Below are positions 52,073-60,538 of a stretch of DNA of 64,000 nt, piece after piece (position 1 is the stretch's first letter; every line of letters starts with the position of its first letter). Source of the stretch: Emticicia soli (GTDB lineage Bacteria > Bacteroidota > Bacteroidia > Cytophagales > Spirosomataceae); the NCBI RefSeq assembly GCF_037860775.1, contig NZ_JBBEWC010000011.1, positions 190,887 through 254,886 on the forward strand. The letters run 5' to 3'. The translations under genes and the position numbers were made by a program. The notes beneath the pieces are model-generated. The model worked only from the letters and a program-made list of their open reading frames with translations, was not told the origin of the DNA and searched no databases.

Positions 52073-52089
52073 TTGGCACGTCCATTGAT
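52073..52089 (+). promoter_or_regulatory. Sigma-54-like -24/-12 promoter of dnaK
   Basis: TTGGCACG, 4 nt, TTGAT matches the sigma-54 consensus (YTGGCACG-N4-TTGCW) except for one base in the -12 box. It ends 46 nt before the dnaK ATG. Upstream lie TGCCA and TGTCA boxes (52038-52066), including TGCCAA/TTGGCA as an inverted repeat with the -24 box. No TAnnTTTG is seen in this gap. Confidence 0.5.
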
Positions 52090-52135
52090 GATACAGTAAT
52101 AAATCAATCTGAATTAATTTACTGAAATAAATAAT

Positions 52136-54031
52136 ATGGGAAAAATTATTGGAATCGACTTAGGAACAACAAACTCTTGCGTTGCTGTAATGGAAGGTAA
52201 CGAACCTGTTGTTATTGCAAACAGCGAAGGTGCCCGCACAACTCCTTCAATCGTAGCATTTTTAGAAAATGGTGAGAAAAAAGTAGGTGCTCCTGCAAAG
52301 CGTCAGGCTATCACCAATCCTAAAAATACTATCCAATCTATTAAACGCTTCATGGGAAAACGTTTCAATGAAGTAAGTGCAGAAATGAAAACAATCGCTT
52401 ATGACGTAGAACAAGGTGCAAACAACACACCTCGTGTACGCATAGGAGACCGCCAATATACTCCTCAGGAAATTTCAGCTTTCGTTCTTCAAAAAATGAA
52501 ACAAACTGCTGAAGATTATCTGGGAACAACCGTAACAGAAGCTGTAATTACAGTACCTGCTTACTTTAACGACGCTGAGCGTCAGGCCACTAAAGAAGCC
52601 GGACTTATTGCCGGTTTAGATGTAAAACGTATTATCAACGAACCTACAGCAGCCGCTTTAGCTTATGGCCTTGACAAACAAGGCAAAGACATGACTGTTG
52701 CCGTATTTGACTTAGGTGGTGGTACATTCGATATTTCGATTCTTGAATTAGGTGATGGTGTGTTTGAAGTAAAAGCTACCGATGGTGATACACACTTAGG
52801 TGGTGACGACTTCGACCAGGTGATTATCGAATGGTTGGCCGATGAGTTCAAAAAAGATGAGGGCATTGACCTTCGTCAGGATGCTATGGCATTACAACGC
52901 TTGAAAGAAGCTGCCGAAAGAGCTAAAATTGAATTATCTAGCTCGGCGCAAACTGAAATCAACTTGCCTTATATCTTCCCTGTGAATGGTATTCCAAAAC
53001 ACTTGGTAAGAAGTCTTAGCCGTGCCAAATTTGAGCAATTGGCTGATAGCCTTATCCAGAGAGCAATGGAACCTTGCCGCAGAGCAATGAAAAACGCAGG
53101 CATGAATAACAGCGATATAGACGAAGTGATTTTGGTGGGTGGTTCAACTCGTATTCCTCGTGTTCAGGAAGAAGTTGAGAAATTCTTTGGCAAAAAACCA
53201 TCGAAAAACGTAAATCCTGATGAGGCTGTAGCAATCGGTGCGGCGGTTCAAGGTGGTGTACTAACAGGTGAAGTTAAAGATATTCTTTTACTTGACGTTA
53301 TTCCGCTTTCTTTAGGTATCGAAACAATGGGTGGTGTATTTACCAAAATGATTGAGGCAAATACAACAATTCCAACCAAAAAGAACGAGGTATTCTCTAC
53401 AGCGGCTGATAATCAACCTTCAGTAGAATTACATATTCTACAAGGTGAGCGCCCAATGGCATCGCAGAACCGCACGCTTGGTAGATTCCACTTAAGTGAT
53501 ATTCCGCCAGCACCACGTGGTGTACCTCAAATCGAAGTAACATTTGATGTTGATGCAAATGGTATCCTGAATGTAACTGCAAAAGATAAAGGTACAGGTA
53601 AAGAGCAAAAAATCCGTATTGAGGCTTCTTCTGGTTTGTCAGATGCTGAAATCCAGAAAATGCGCGACGAAGCAAAAGCAAACGAAGAGGCGGATAAACT
53701 TGAAAAAGAAAAAGTTGAGAAAGTAAATGCAGCCGACACAATGATTTTCTCTACCGAGAAACAATTGAAAGAGTATGGCGATAAACTTTCGGCAGGTAAT
53801 AAATCAGCTATCGAAAGTGCATTGGCAGAACTAAAAGCTGCACATGGTACTAAAGATTTAGCAGCGATTGATGCCTCAATGGAAAAAATAAATAATGCTT
53901 GGCAAGCTGCTTCGCAAGAAATTTATGCAGCGGGTGCAACACCAACCGGTGAGCCAACAAGCCAAGGTGCACCTACTGGTGGCGGTAAAGATGAAGAAGT
54001 AACCGACGTAAATTACGAAGAGGTGAAATAA
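52136..54031 (+). CDS. dnaK: Chaperone protein DnaK (Hsp70)
   Basis: A 631-residue Hsp70. The ATPase domain starts GKIIGIDLGTTNSCVAVMEG, with NEPTAAALAYGLDKQ, AVFDLGGGTFDISILELGDG and VILVGGSTRIPRVQEEVEKF. The hinge is EVKDILLLDVIPLSLGIETM, followed by the substrate-binding beta domain and a helical lid. The tail ends EEVTDVNYEEVK, the usual EEVD-like acidic end of bacterial DnaK. It folds and protects proteins with DnaJ and GrpE, whose genes are not adjacent. Likely stress-regulated given the sigma-54-like promoter. Confidence 0.97.
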   Translation: MGKIIGIDLGTTNSCVAVMEGNEPVVIANSEGARTTPSIVAFLENGEKKVGAPAKRQAITNPKNTIQSIKRFMGKRFNEVSAEMKTIAYDVEQGANNTPRVRIGDRQYTPQEISAFVLQKMKQTAEDYLGTTVTEAVITVPAYFNDAERQATKEAGLIAGLDVKRIINEPTAAALAYGLDKQGKDMTVAVFDLGGGTFDISILELGDGVFEVKATDGDTHLGGDDFDQVIIEWLADEFKKDEGIDLRQDAMALQRLKEAAERAKIELSSSAQTEINLPYIFPVNGIPKHLVRSLSRAKFEQLADSLIQRAMEPCRRAMKNAGMNNSDIDEVILVGGSTRIPRVQEEVEKFFGKKPSKNVNPDEAVAIGAAVQGGVLTGEVKDILLLDVIPLSLGIETMGGVFTKMIEANTTIPTKKNEVFSTAADNQPSVELHILQGERPMASQNRTLGRFHLSDIPPAPRGVPQIEVTFDVDANGILNVTAKDKGTGKEQKIRIEASSGLSDAEIQKMRDEAKANEEADKLEKEKVEKVNAADTMIFSTEKQLKEYGDKLSAGNKSAIESALAELKAAHGTKDLAAIDASMEKINNAWQAASQEIYAAGATPTGEPTSQGAPTGGGKDEEVTDVNYEEVK

Positions 54032-54047
54032 TCTGATGCCAGAGAGC

Positions 54048-54085
54048 ACAAAAAAACTCCCTTAGCAATGAGGGAGTTTTTTTGT
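54048..54085. terminator. Terminator after dnaK
   Basis: ACAAAAAAACTCCCT and AGGGAGTTTTTTTGT pair perfectly over 15 bp around an 8-nt loop, with T runs on both strands. It lies 16 nt after dnaK and 35 nt beyond the convergent DUF2147 stop. Confidence 0.93.
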
Positions 54086-54120
54086 ACTCAAATATGTACG
54101 ACAAAACAAAAAATACTTTG

Positions 54121-54546
54121 TTAATCAGCCTTTGTGAAGTGCGAAGTACGGCCTATGATAGATATACCTATAAAACCTCTCACATCGAGCCTTGTAGGGC
54201 TTGAGAGCGTCATTTTACAAGAGTAGGTTTTTCCGTTTTTAGGATCATAAACTTCACCTCCCTCCCATGTAGTTTTACTAGTTTGGCTAAAATTCTTAAG
54301 ATTCACCAATCCAACCAAGGGTCTGCTTTTTAATTTAGCATCAGGATTCTCTTTATCTGTGCGTGGCTTACCATTGTCATTAGGGTCTTTTAGCCATACA
54401 ATTTTTCCGAAAATTTTATCGCCTTGTTTAAAGAATTGAATCTTACCACTTTTTTCTTCATTATACCATGTGCCTTCAGTAATATCCTGAGCAAAAGCAA
54501 ATTTTGAGATTAAGAGTAAAGCGAAAAATAAAGATAGTTTTTTCAT
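54121..54546 (-). CDS. DUF2147 exported protein
   Basis: A 141-residue protein with signal peptide MKKLSLFFALLLISKFAFAQ and one DUF2147 domain: ITEGTWYNEEKSGKIQFFKQ, GDKIFGKIVWLKDPND, TTWEGGEVYDPKNGKTYSCK and LDVRGFIGISIIGRTSHFTK. It is a small lipocalin-like beta barrel of unknown function in the periplasm. It is the third gene after trpS and the PAP2 gene, 26 nt below the latter. Confidence 0.9.
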   Translation of the reverse strand: MKKLSLFFALLLISKFAFAQDITEGTWYNEEKSGKIQFFKQGDKIFGKIVWLKDPNDNGKPRTDKENPDAKLKSRPLVGLVNLKNFSQTSKTTWEGGEVYDPKNGKTYSCKMTLSSPTRLDVRGFIGISIIGRTSHFTKAD

Positions 54547-54572
54547 GTTGCGATGTGAGAAATCCCTCAGTT

Positions 54573-55139
54573 TTAAGTTAGTAATGATTGATTGAATTTA
54601 ATGGTCATAAAATAAATAATACCCGTAACAAGCATACCTACCATACCCCCGACCAGCAGGTCGGTAGGATAATGTACTCCTACATATATACGACTATACG
54701 ATACTAAAATTGCCCACAAAAAAAGAAAATATTTCCATTGTGGCTTGCTTTGAGGGCTTATAAGCACAAAGGCCAGCGCTAAGGCAAAACTATTGGCAGC
54801 ATGACTTGAAGCAAACCCGTATTGGCCGCCACAGCCGCCTACTACGTGCACAATGTTTTCGATGGAAGGGTCATGGCATGGGCGAAACCGATGAAAGTAG
54901 GGTTTCATAAAGCCCGACGTAATGCGGTCGGCTAAACCTACAGAAACCAGAATAAACGCCAGTTTATACCAGGCGTTTATTCTGATAACTCTAAAGATAT
55001 AATAAATCAGAAATAGGTAAAGGGGAATCCAGGTAAAACGATGAGTAACCCAATACATGATGGTATCCCAGAATGGTGTATGAAAGCTATTGAGCCAAAG
55101 AAACCACTCATATTCGGCATATCTGATAGTTTCAATCAT
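54573..55139 (-). CDS. PAP2-family membrane phosphatase
   Basis: A 188-residue inner-membrane protein with about six helices. The acid-phosphatase motifs are present: MKPYFHRFRPCHDPS (K-x6-RP), GFASSHAANSFALALAFV (S-S-H, catalytic His) and SYSRIYVGVHYPTDLLVGG (S-R-x5-H-x3-D). Members dephosphorylate lipid phosphates such as undecaprenyl pyrophosphate or phosphatidylglycerol phosphate. The start codon follows the trpS stop by 1 nt, so the two are translationally close. The specific lipid cannot be told. Confidence 0.92.
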   Translation of the reverse strand: MIETIRYAEYEWFLWLNSFHTPFWDTIMYWVTHRFTWIPLYLFLIYYIFRVIRINAWYKLAFILVSVGLADRITSGFMKPYFHRFRPCHDPSIENIVHVVGGCGGQYGFASSHAANSFALALAFVLISPQSKPQWKYFLFLWAILVSYSRIYVGVHYPTDLLVGGMVGMLVTGIIYFMTIKFNQSLLT

Positions 55140-55140
55140 A

Positions 55141-56115
55141 TCAATTAAATCCTAATACGCTTCTTACCTCGGTTATGGTCTGGCGGGCAATCTCTCCCGC
55201 TTTTTCTTCACCTGCTTTGAGCTTTTTCTCAAGGGCATCTTTATCTTCCATATAGTAGTTAAATAATTCCCTTTCTTTCTCAAATCTCTTCCAGATAAGC
55301 TCAAACAAAGCTTGTTTGGCATGCCCATAGCCATAGCCACCACGCAGATAATTATCACGCATAGTGTCAATATCGGCCTGCTCGGCAATCAGCGAGAATA
55401 GCTTGAAAGTAATATCATTATCCGGATTTTTAGGTTCTTCTAATGGTGTACTATCCGAAATGATTGATTTTATCGATTTCAACAACTGTTTTTCAGGCAA
55501 GAAAATATCGATATAATTATTATATGATTTACTCATTTTTGACCCGTCAGTTCCCGGAATCACCATTACAGATTCGTCAATCAATGGCTCAGGAAGCACC
55601 AATATATCGCCAAAAGTTCGGTTGAAAGCCGCAGCAATGTCTTTCGACATCTCAAGGTGTTGCTTCTGGTCTTTGCCAACAGGTACAAAATTGGCTTTGT
55701 ATAATACGATGTCGGCCGCCTGCAATACCGGATAAGTAAATAAGCCAGCGTTTACGTCAGATAACCTGTCAGATTTATCTTTAAATGAATGCGCATTGGC
55801 TAACATCGGGTATGGCGTCTGGCAGCTTAAATACCACAAAAGTTCGGTATGATAACCAGCCAAACGAGACTGGCGGTAGAAAAAGTTTGTATCTGCATCA
55901 AAACCACAAGCCAGCCATGCAGAAGCCACCGCACGGGTATTATCTGCTAATGTCTGAGCATTTTTAACCGTGGTCATTGAGTGTAAGTCTGCAATGAATA
56001 AAAAAGATTCAGTGTCTGGTTTTTGAGAAAGTTTGATTGCAGGTAAGATAGCACCTAAAATATTTCCTAAATGTGGGCGGCCACTTGCTTGAATACCTGT
56101 CAGAATTCTTGTCAT
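55141..56115 (-). CDS. trpS: Tryptophan-tRNA ligase
   Basis: A 324-residue class I aminoacyl-tRNA synthetase. It starts MTRILTGIQASGRPHLGNIL, where PHLGN is the HIGH motif, and has DLHSMTT, KDQKQHLEMSKDIAAAFNRT and MVIPGTDGSKMSKSYNNYID, where KMSKS completes the ATP site. It charges tRNA-Trp in the cytoplasm. First gene of a unit with the PAP2 and DUF2147 genes and divergent from the DUF2461 gene, 60 nt away. Confidence 0.96.
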   Translation of the reverse strand: MTRILTGIQASGRPHLGNILGAILPAIKLSQKPDTESFLFIADLHSMTTVKNAQTLADNTRAVASAWLACGFDADTNFFYRQSRLAGYHTELLWYLSCQTPYPMLANAHSFKDKSDRLSDVNAGLFTYPVLQAADIVLYKANFVPVGKDQKQHLEMSKDIAAAFNRTFGDILVLPEPLIDESVMVIPGTDGSKMSKSYNNYIDIFLPEKQLLKSIKSIISDSTPLEEPKNPDNDITFKLFSLIAEQADIDTMRDNYLRGGYGYGHAKQALFELIWKRFEKERELFNYYMEDKDALEKKLKAGEEKAGEIARQTITEVRSVLGFN

Positions 56116-56175
56116 AAAATTTTTAATTGTTCCGATAATATGATGTAATTTGAAACAAAAATAGACAAATTACTA

Positions 56176-56844
56176 ATGCCTACTCAAGATACACTTCAAT
56201 TTTTAAAAAATCTGGAAGAAAACAATAACAGAGAATGGTTTCAGGCACACCGACAAGACTATGAAACAGCAAAGGCATCGTTCGAAAAGCTTTGTCATGA
56301 GATTCTATTTGGTCTGGCCAAAGTACAGGACGACCTCGTGAACACCCGAGTAAAAGATTGCATTTTCAGAATCAATCGTGATATACGATTCTCCAAGGAT
56401 AAATCGCCTTATAAAAAATTCTTTTCTGCGGCTTTTGGGCCTGGTGGCAGGCAATCAGGTAGAATCGATTTCTTTTTGCAAATTCAACCCGATAATCAAT
56501 CAACATTAGGAGGTGGTATGTGGGAACCAACCTCAACACATCTGGCATCTTTCCGGCAAGAAATAGATTATAATCCTGCACATTTGAAAGGTATCATTGA
56601 AAAAGAGGAGTTCAGGAATTATTACCCTTATATCTCAGGCGATAAGGTAAAATTGATGCCAAAGGGTTATACTGCCGACCACCCAGATATTGAACTTTTA
56701 AAATACAAGCAATTATTCTTTTATCATAAATTCACAGATAAAGAGGTGATTGCCAGAGATTTTGCGCAGCAGGTAATCGAAGGCTGTGTTATTCTTAAAC
56801 CCTACCTCGACTACCTGAACGAGCTTTTTTATGACAATGTGTAA
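56176..56844 (+). CDS. DUF2461 family protein
   Basis: A 222-residue soluble protein matching DUF2461/TIGR02453: TLQFLKNLEENNNREWFQAH, RVKDCIFRINRDIRFSKDKS, PYKKFFSAAFGPGGRQSGRI and GGGMWEPTSTHLASFRQEID. The family is widespread in bacteria and fungi, with no known function. It is convergent with the aminotransferase gene, whose stop lies 2 nt away; no terminator is seen between. Confidence 0.92.
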   Translation: MPTQDTLQFLKNLEENNNREWFQAHRQDYETAKASFEKLCHEILFGLAKVQDDLVNTRVKDCIFRINRDIRFSKDKSPYKKFFSAAFGPGGRQSGRIDFFLQIQPDNQSTLGGGMWEPTSTHLASFRQEIDYNPAHLKGIIEKEEFRNYYPYISGDKVKLMPKGYTADHPDIELLKYKQLFFYHKFTDKEVIARDFAQQVIEGCVILKPYLDYLNELFYDNV

Positions 56845-56846
56845 TG

Positions 56847-58040
56847 TTACACAATACTGTCCAGAATAATTTCACAAGCTTGCCTGATTTCTTCTTCAGT
56901 AATGATTAATGGCGGAGCTATACGCATTGAGTTATCACAATACAAAAACCAATCAGTGATCACGCCTTTGCTTATGGCTTTGTCAATGATTGCCTTTAGG
57001 GTGTCGAAATCCTCAAACTCTACGGCCATCATCAAGCCTTTGTGGCGTATTTCTTTTATTGCAGGGTGCACCAATAATTCTCTGAAAAGACTCGCTTTCT
57101 TTTCTACTTCAGCCAGCAAATTATCGTCATGAATTGTGTTAAGTGTTGCCAAAGATGCGGCACAACTTACCGGATGCCCTCCAAAGGTAGTTATATGCCC
57201 CAAGATAGGATTATCTTTAAAAACAGCCATAATCTGCTGCGGAGCAATAAATGCACCGATGGGCATTCCGCCGCCCATGCCTTTGGCACAGAGTAAAATA
57301 TCAGGCACTACATCATATTGTTCGAATGCCCAGAATGAGCCTGTACGCCCAAAGCCTGACTGCACTTCGTCGAAGATTAATAAAGTACCAACTTCATTAC
57401 AACGTTTTCTTAATTCTTTAAGATAAACTTCATCCGCCGGACGAACACCAGACTCCCCTCCTACAGGTTCGAAAATCACCGCCGCAGTTTGGGTGGTGAT
57501 TTTCTCCAAGTCAATTAACTGATTCCTTTCAATCTTTGTAATAGCGGGTAATAAGGGCCTGAAATTACGCCTGAAATGCTCTTCTCCTAAAGACAATGCA
57601 CCCTGTGTAGAGCCGTGATATGAACGATTACACGAAACTATTTCGGTGCGCCCCGTAAAACGTTTAGCGAGTTTCATGGCTCCCTCTACTGCCTCAGTAC
57701 CTGAATTAGTAAAATATACATTATCTAAAACATATCCGGTTGCTGTTCGGTAATTTGCTAAAGTTTTTGCCAGTGCCTGCGCAAGCAATACTTGTGGTTG
57801 TTGAACATACTCACCATACACCATTAGGTGCATATATTTATCAACTTGTGTTTTTATTGCATTTACTACATTTGGGTGGCGATGCCCCACATTACTCACC
57901 CCTATACCGGAAATCAAATCCATGTATTTTACACCATTTTTCCCGTACAAGTAGATGCCTTCTGCTTTTTCGATTTCAAGTGCCAGCGGAAAATCTGAGG
58001 TTTGGGCTACATTCTGTAAGAAAACTTCTCGATGGGTCAT
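56847..58040 (-). CDS. Class III PLP-dependent aminotransferase
   Basis: A 397-residue cytoplasmic enzyme with the class III pattern: YMDLISGIGVSNVGHRHPNV, NVYFTNSGTEAVEGAMKLAK (phosphate-binding), LLIFDEVQSGFGRTGSFWAF (Asp of the PLP ring) and ILLCAKGMGGGMPIGAFIAP (Schiff-base Lys). The type covers acetylornithine, ornithine and 4-aminobutyrate aminotransferases. No arginine genes are near, so the substrate stays open. A structured RNA with its own terminator ends 48 nt upstream of the ATG on the same strand, raising the chance of leader control. Confidence 0.9.
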   Translation of the reverse strand: MTHREVFLQNVAQTSDFPLALEIEKAEGIYLYGKNGVKYMDLISGIGVSNVGHRHPNVVNAIKTQVDKYMHLMVYGEYVQQPQVLLAQALAKTLANYRTATGYVLDNVYFTNSGTEAVEGAMKLAKRFTGRTEIVSCNRSYHGSTQGALSLGEEHFRRNFRPLLPAITKIERNQLIDLEKITTQTAAVIFEPVGGESGVRPADEVYLKELRKRCNEVGTLLIFDEVQSGFGRTGSFWAFEQYDVVPDILLCAKGMGGGMPIGAFIAPQQIMAVFKDNPILGHITTFGGHPVSCAASLATLNTIHDDNLLAEVEKKASLFRELLVHPAIKEIRHKGLMMAVEFEDFDTLKAIIDKAISKGVITDWFLYCDNSMRIAPPLIITEEEIRQACEIILDSIV

Positions 58041-58087
58041 ATTAATAAACGTCTATTGATTATTTCTGATGCAAATTTGAGATAAAA

Positions 58088-58116
58088 AAAACTCGCAAGC
58101 AAAGCTCGCGAGTTTT
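58088..58116 (-). terminator. Terminator of the structured RNA upstream of the aminotransferase gene
   Basis: AAAACTCGC and GCGAGTTTT pair over 9 bp around an 11-nt loop; on the minus strand eight T residues follow. It lies 48 nt upstream of the aminotransferase ATG and faces the same way, so it ends or attenuates a transcript coming from 58117 and above. Confidence 0.85.
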
Positions 58117-58305
58117 ACGTACTAACCTATTATTTATGAGTAGATATTTACTCCTGTTCCATAAATTCTTACACAACCCCAATCAGCGATATTTGTTTAA
58201 ACAAATCTGCCTAAAAACAAAAGATTTCGCTGACTTCTTAACTTCCAGTAAAGAGTATTGCTCTTATTAAACTGACTCTTTTCTTTACTCACTATGTGTA
58301 AGAAT
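58117..58305 (-). ncRNA. Candidate structured RNA (three-way junction)
   Basis: No credible gene fills this gap, yet the minus strand folds into a closed junction. P1 is an 11-bp perfect helix joining 58295-58305 to 58165-58175. P2 joins 58282-58289 to 58247-58254 (8 bp). P3 joins 58227-58233 to 58183-58189 (7 bp) and encloses the 16-bp palindrome 58191-58206. A short GAGTA/TACTC hairpin and an intrinsic terminator follow. It is either a free small RNA or a leader of the aminotransferase gene. A TAAATTTG -7 box lies at about 58362-58369. I do not match it to 6S, SRP, RNase P or tmRNA. Confidence 0.6.
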
Positions 58306-58426
58306 AACTTTATCTTTAAAATTTACAATATAAAGACGTAACTCTGTTTGAAAGAGATGCACAAATTTACAAATAGATGTACCTTAAGTAAAATACATTC
58401 GACAAAACACCCGATTTTTGCGACTT

Positions 58427-59152
58427 TTATTTACCACCTATCCTACGCATAAGTTCTTCTGAGAACTGCTCACTAACAGGTATTTGATGTGCTCCGATGC
58501 TTATTTTTAGATTTCTGATAGATTCAATTTTATTGAGCGATACAATAAATGACTTATGAACACGCATAAATGGCAAAGCCGATAACTTTTCTTCTATGCC
58601 TTTCATGGTCATACGAGTAATAACCGGACGGCTCTGAGTAGCCAGATAAATCTTGATGTAATCTTTCAGCCCCTCGATATATAAAATATCATTATAACGG
58701 ATTTTAACCAAAGAATACTCGGCATTCACAAAGAAATGTTCTTCTAACAAAAGCTGTGCCGGTGCCTGTTGTGGAGTATTTTTTAATTGATGCAATTCGT
58801 GCGCCCGATTACAAGCTTTAAGGAAACGCTCAAAAGAAACGGGTTTCAGAAGATAATCGATTACATTTAGCTCAAAGCCTTCGAGCGCATACTGCTCATA
58901 GGCGGTTATAAATATAACCATTGGGTTTGTAACCAAGCTCTTCAGAAACTGAACGCCCGTAATACCCGGCATCTGAATATCTAAAAATAGTAAATCTATA
59001 TTCCGAGACTCTGCCTTTTCTTTCTGGATCAACTGTATAGCTTCAAAGGCATTTCTACAACGGCCAACAAGCTCAAGGTATGGCACCTGTTTGATATTAT
59101 CTTCTAATAAATCTAACGCAAGTGGTTCATCATCAATGGCTATACAACGCAT
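58427..59152 (-). CDS. LytTR-family response regulator
   Basis: About 241 residues from the ATG at 59152, chosen because MRCIAIDDEPLALDLLEDNI is the standard receiver start; the longer frame to 59227 adds 25 unrelated residues. Receiver domain: acidic DDE, phospho-acceptor Asp in LLFLDIQMPGITG, Thr/Lys in FITAYEQYALEGF and YLLKP. C-terminal LytTR DNA-binding domain from about 130 (FFVNAEYSLVKIRYNDILYI, FMRVHKSFIVSLNKIESIRN). It binds promoters as a dimer. The cognate LytS-type kinase gene lies 143 nt upstream on the same strand. Confidence 0.92.
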   Translation of the reverse strand: MRCIAIDDEPLALDLLEDNIKQVPYLELVGRCRNAFEAIQLIQKEKAESRNIDLLFLDIQMPGITGVQFLKSLVTNPMVIFITAYEQYALEGFELNVIDYLLKPVSFERFLKACNRAHELHQLKNTPQQAPAQLLLEEHFFVNAEYSLVKIRYNDILYIEGLKDYIKIYLATQSRPVITRMTMKGIEEKLSALPFMRVHKSFIVSLNKIESIRNLKISIGAHQIPVSEQFSEELMRRIGGK

Positions 59153-59295
59153 ATTATTTCTTGATTTTGGGATTTTTGACGAATAATTTGGTGCAAGAAA
59201 CGAAAGTTTCGCTAAGAAATCTAACACAAGCCTGAGAAATTAAAAAGGAGTATTTACATTTTAAATGTATCTAATACAGCAATCTCAGTATATTA

Positions 59296-60321
59296 TTAAG
59301 CAACTTGTCTTAAATTAAGTTTCAGCTCAGTTGTATAAAAATTATCTTTCTGTTGCACTTTTAAGGAATGTTGTTCAGGATATAAAAGTTCTAAACGTCT
59401 TTTGACGTTTGTGAGCCCAATACCCGAAGCTCCATCTTTTATCTCTTGAACATCGTTACTAAATTTATTGGTTACTATAAACAACAACTGGTTTTCGATA
59501 GTCTGTAACTCAACTCTGATAATAGGTTTTTCTATCATGCCAACGCCGTGTTTAAAAGCATTTTCTACAAATGGTATCAAAAGCATGGGCTCAATATTCT
59601 TGCTGAATGTAGGGACTTTTACATTAAAATCAATATCTACATAATCGCCGAAACGAAGTTTTTGCAAATCAATGTAATTTTGAAGGTATTTTACTTCGTT
59701 ATCGAGCGAAATCTGTTTATCGTCTTTTTCGTAAAGCATATAGCGTAATAAATCTGACATCTTGAGTAAAACAGGCTCTACAAGGTTAGACTTTTTACGG
59801 TTCAGGGCCACTAGGCTATTCAATAAATTAAACATAAAGTGCGGTGAAATCTGCGAACGTAAAAAAGAAAGTTCTGATTTCAGTCTTTCGTGCTCATTGT
59901 CTCGTTTTGTACTCTGCTGTTTCTGATAATCGGTAAAGAAACTATACGATGCACTTATACCAAATATATATAAATACTGAATAAAACTATTGATATAAAA
60001 CAAGGTCTGATTTATATCATTACCTACAAAGTTTATACGTGCTGAATAACGCCCTACAAGTAAAATAGCAATTACAAGAATCAATAGTATAAAATAACGG
60101 ATGGGTTTTTGTTTATATACTTTCGGAAAAAGATATTCTGAATGGAGATAAAATAAAAGAATAGATGAAAACGATACATAAGCCCAATAGTAAGGGTTTG
60201 TGTACGGATTTGTCTGTGGCTTAGAGGTATCTCGCTGAATAGCATTCAACACAGGTAAAGCCGTATAGCCCAACCACATAATAATATGAAGAAAAATATA
60301 TAGATACCTGTTTTTAAACAT
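59296..60321 (-). CDS. LytS-type sensor histidine kinase
   Basis: A 341-residue inner-membrane kinase. Four membrane helices span about 5-145. A His_kinase domain (PF06580) has LRSQISPHFMFNLLNSLVAL, with the phosphorylated His in SPHFMFN, and a HATPase part with PMLLIPFVENAFKHGVGMIE (N box) and DGASGIGLTNVKRRLELLYP (G box). No extracellular sensor domain is visible, so the signal is probably membrane-borne. It pairs with the LytTR regulator downstream. The 217-nt gap above it (60322-60538) holds no clear promoter. Confidence 0.92.
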   Translation of the reverse strand: MFKNRYLYIFLHIIMWLGYTALPVLNAIQRDTSKPQTNPYTNPYYWAYVSFSSILLFYLHSEYLFPKVYKQKPIRYFILLILVIAILLVGRYSARINFVGNDINQTLFYINSFIQYLYIFGISASYSFFTDYQKQQSTKRDNEHERLKSELSFLRSQISPHFMFNLLNSLVALNRKKSNLVEPVLLKMSDLLRYMLYEKDDKQISLDNEVKYLQNYIDLQKLRFGDYVDIDFNVKVPTFSKNIEPMLLIPFVENAFKHGVGMIEKPIIRVELQTIENQLLFIVTNKFSNDVQEIKDGASGIGLTNVKRRLELLYPEQHSLKVQQKDNFYTTELKLNLRQVA

Positions 60322-60538
60322 TTTTATTAGTTTTCACTACAATGTTATAACTATTTTCTAAAAAATTTATCTTTTTAAGATAAAGGATAGGTGTAACAAG
60401 ACCATCGTAATAATTTCATAGACTTGCTATTAGGGTATTAATTCAGAAAAAGAAATCGTTTAAACATACTACAACACCTAAAAAAAACGTACACTTTTAG
60501 TTAGTTTTAATTATACAACTTTATTTGGTGCTAACAAA

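Noticed and set aside
58137..58271. 44-residue open frame on the plus strand
   Set aside because: No family resemblance, no promoter, and it runs through the helices of the structured RNA; the terminator next to it points the other way.
59153..59227. N-terminal extension of the response regulator
   Set aside because: The 25 extra residues do not belong to the receiver fold, which starts exactly at the ATG at 59152.
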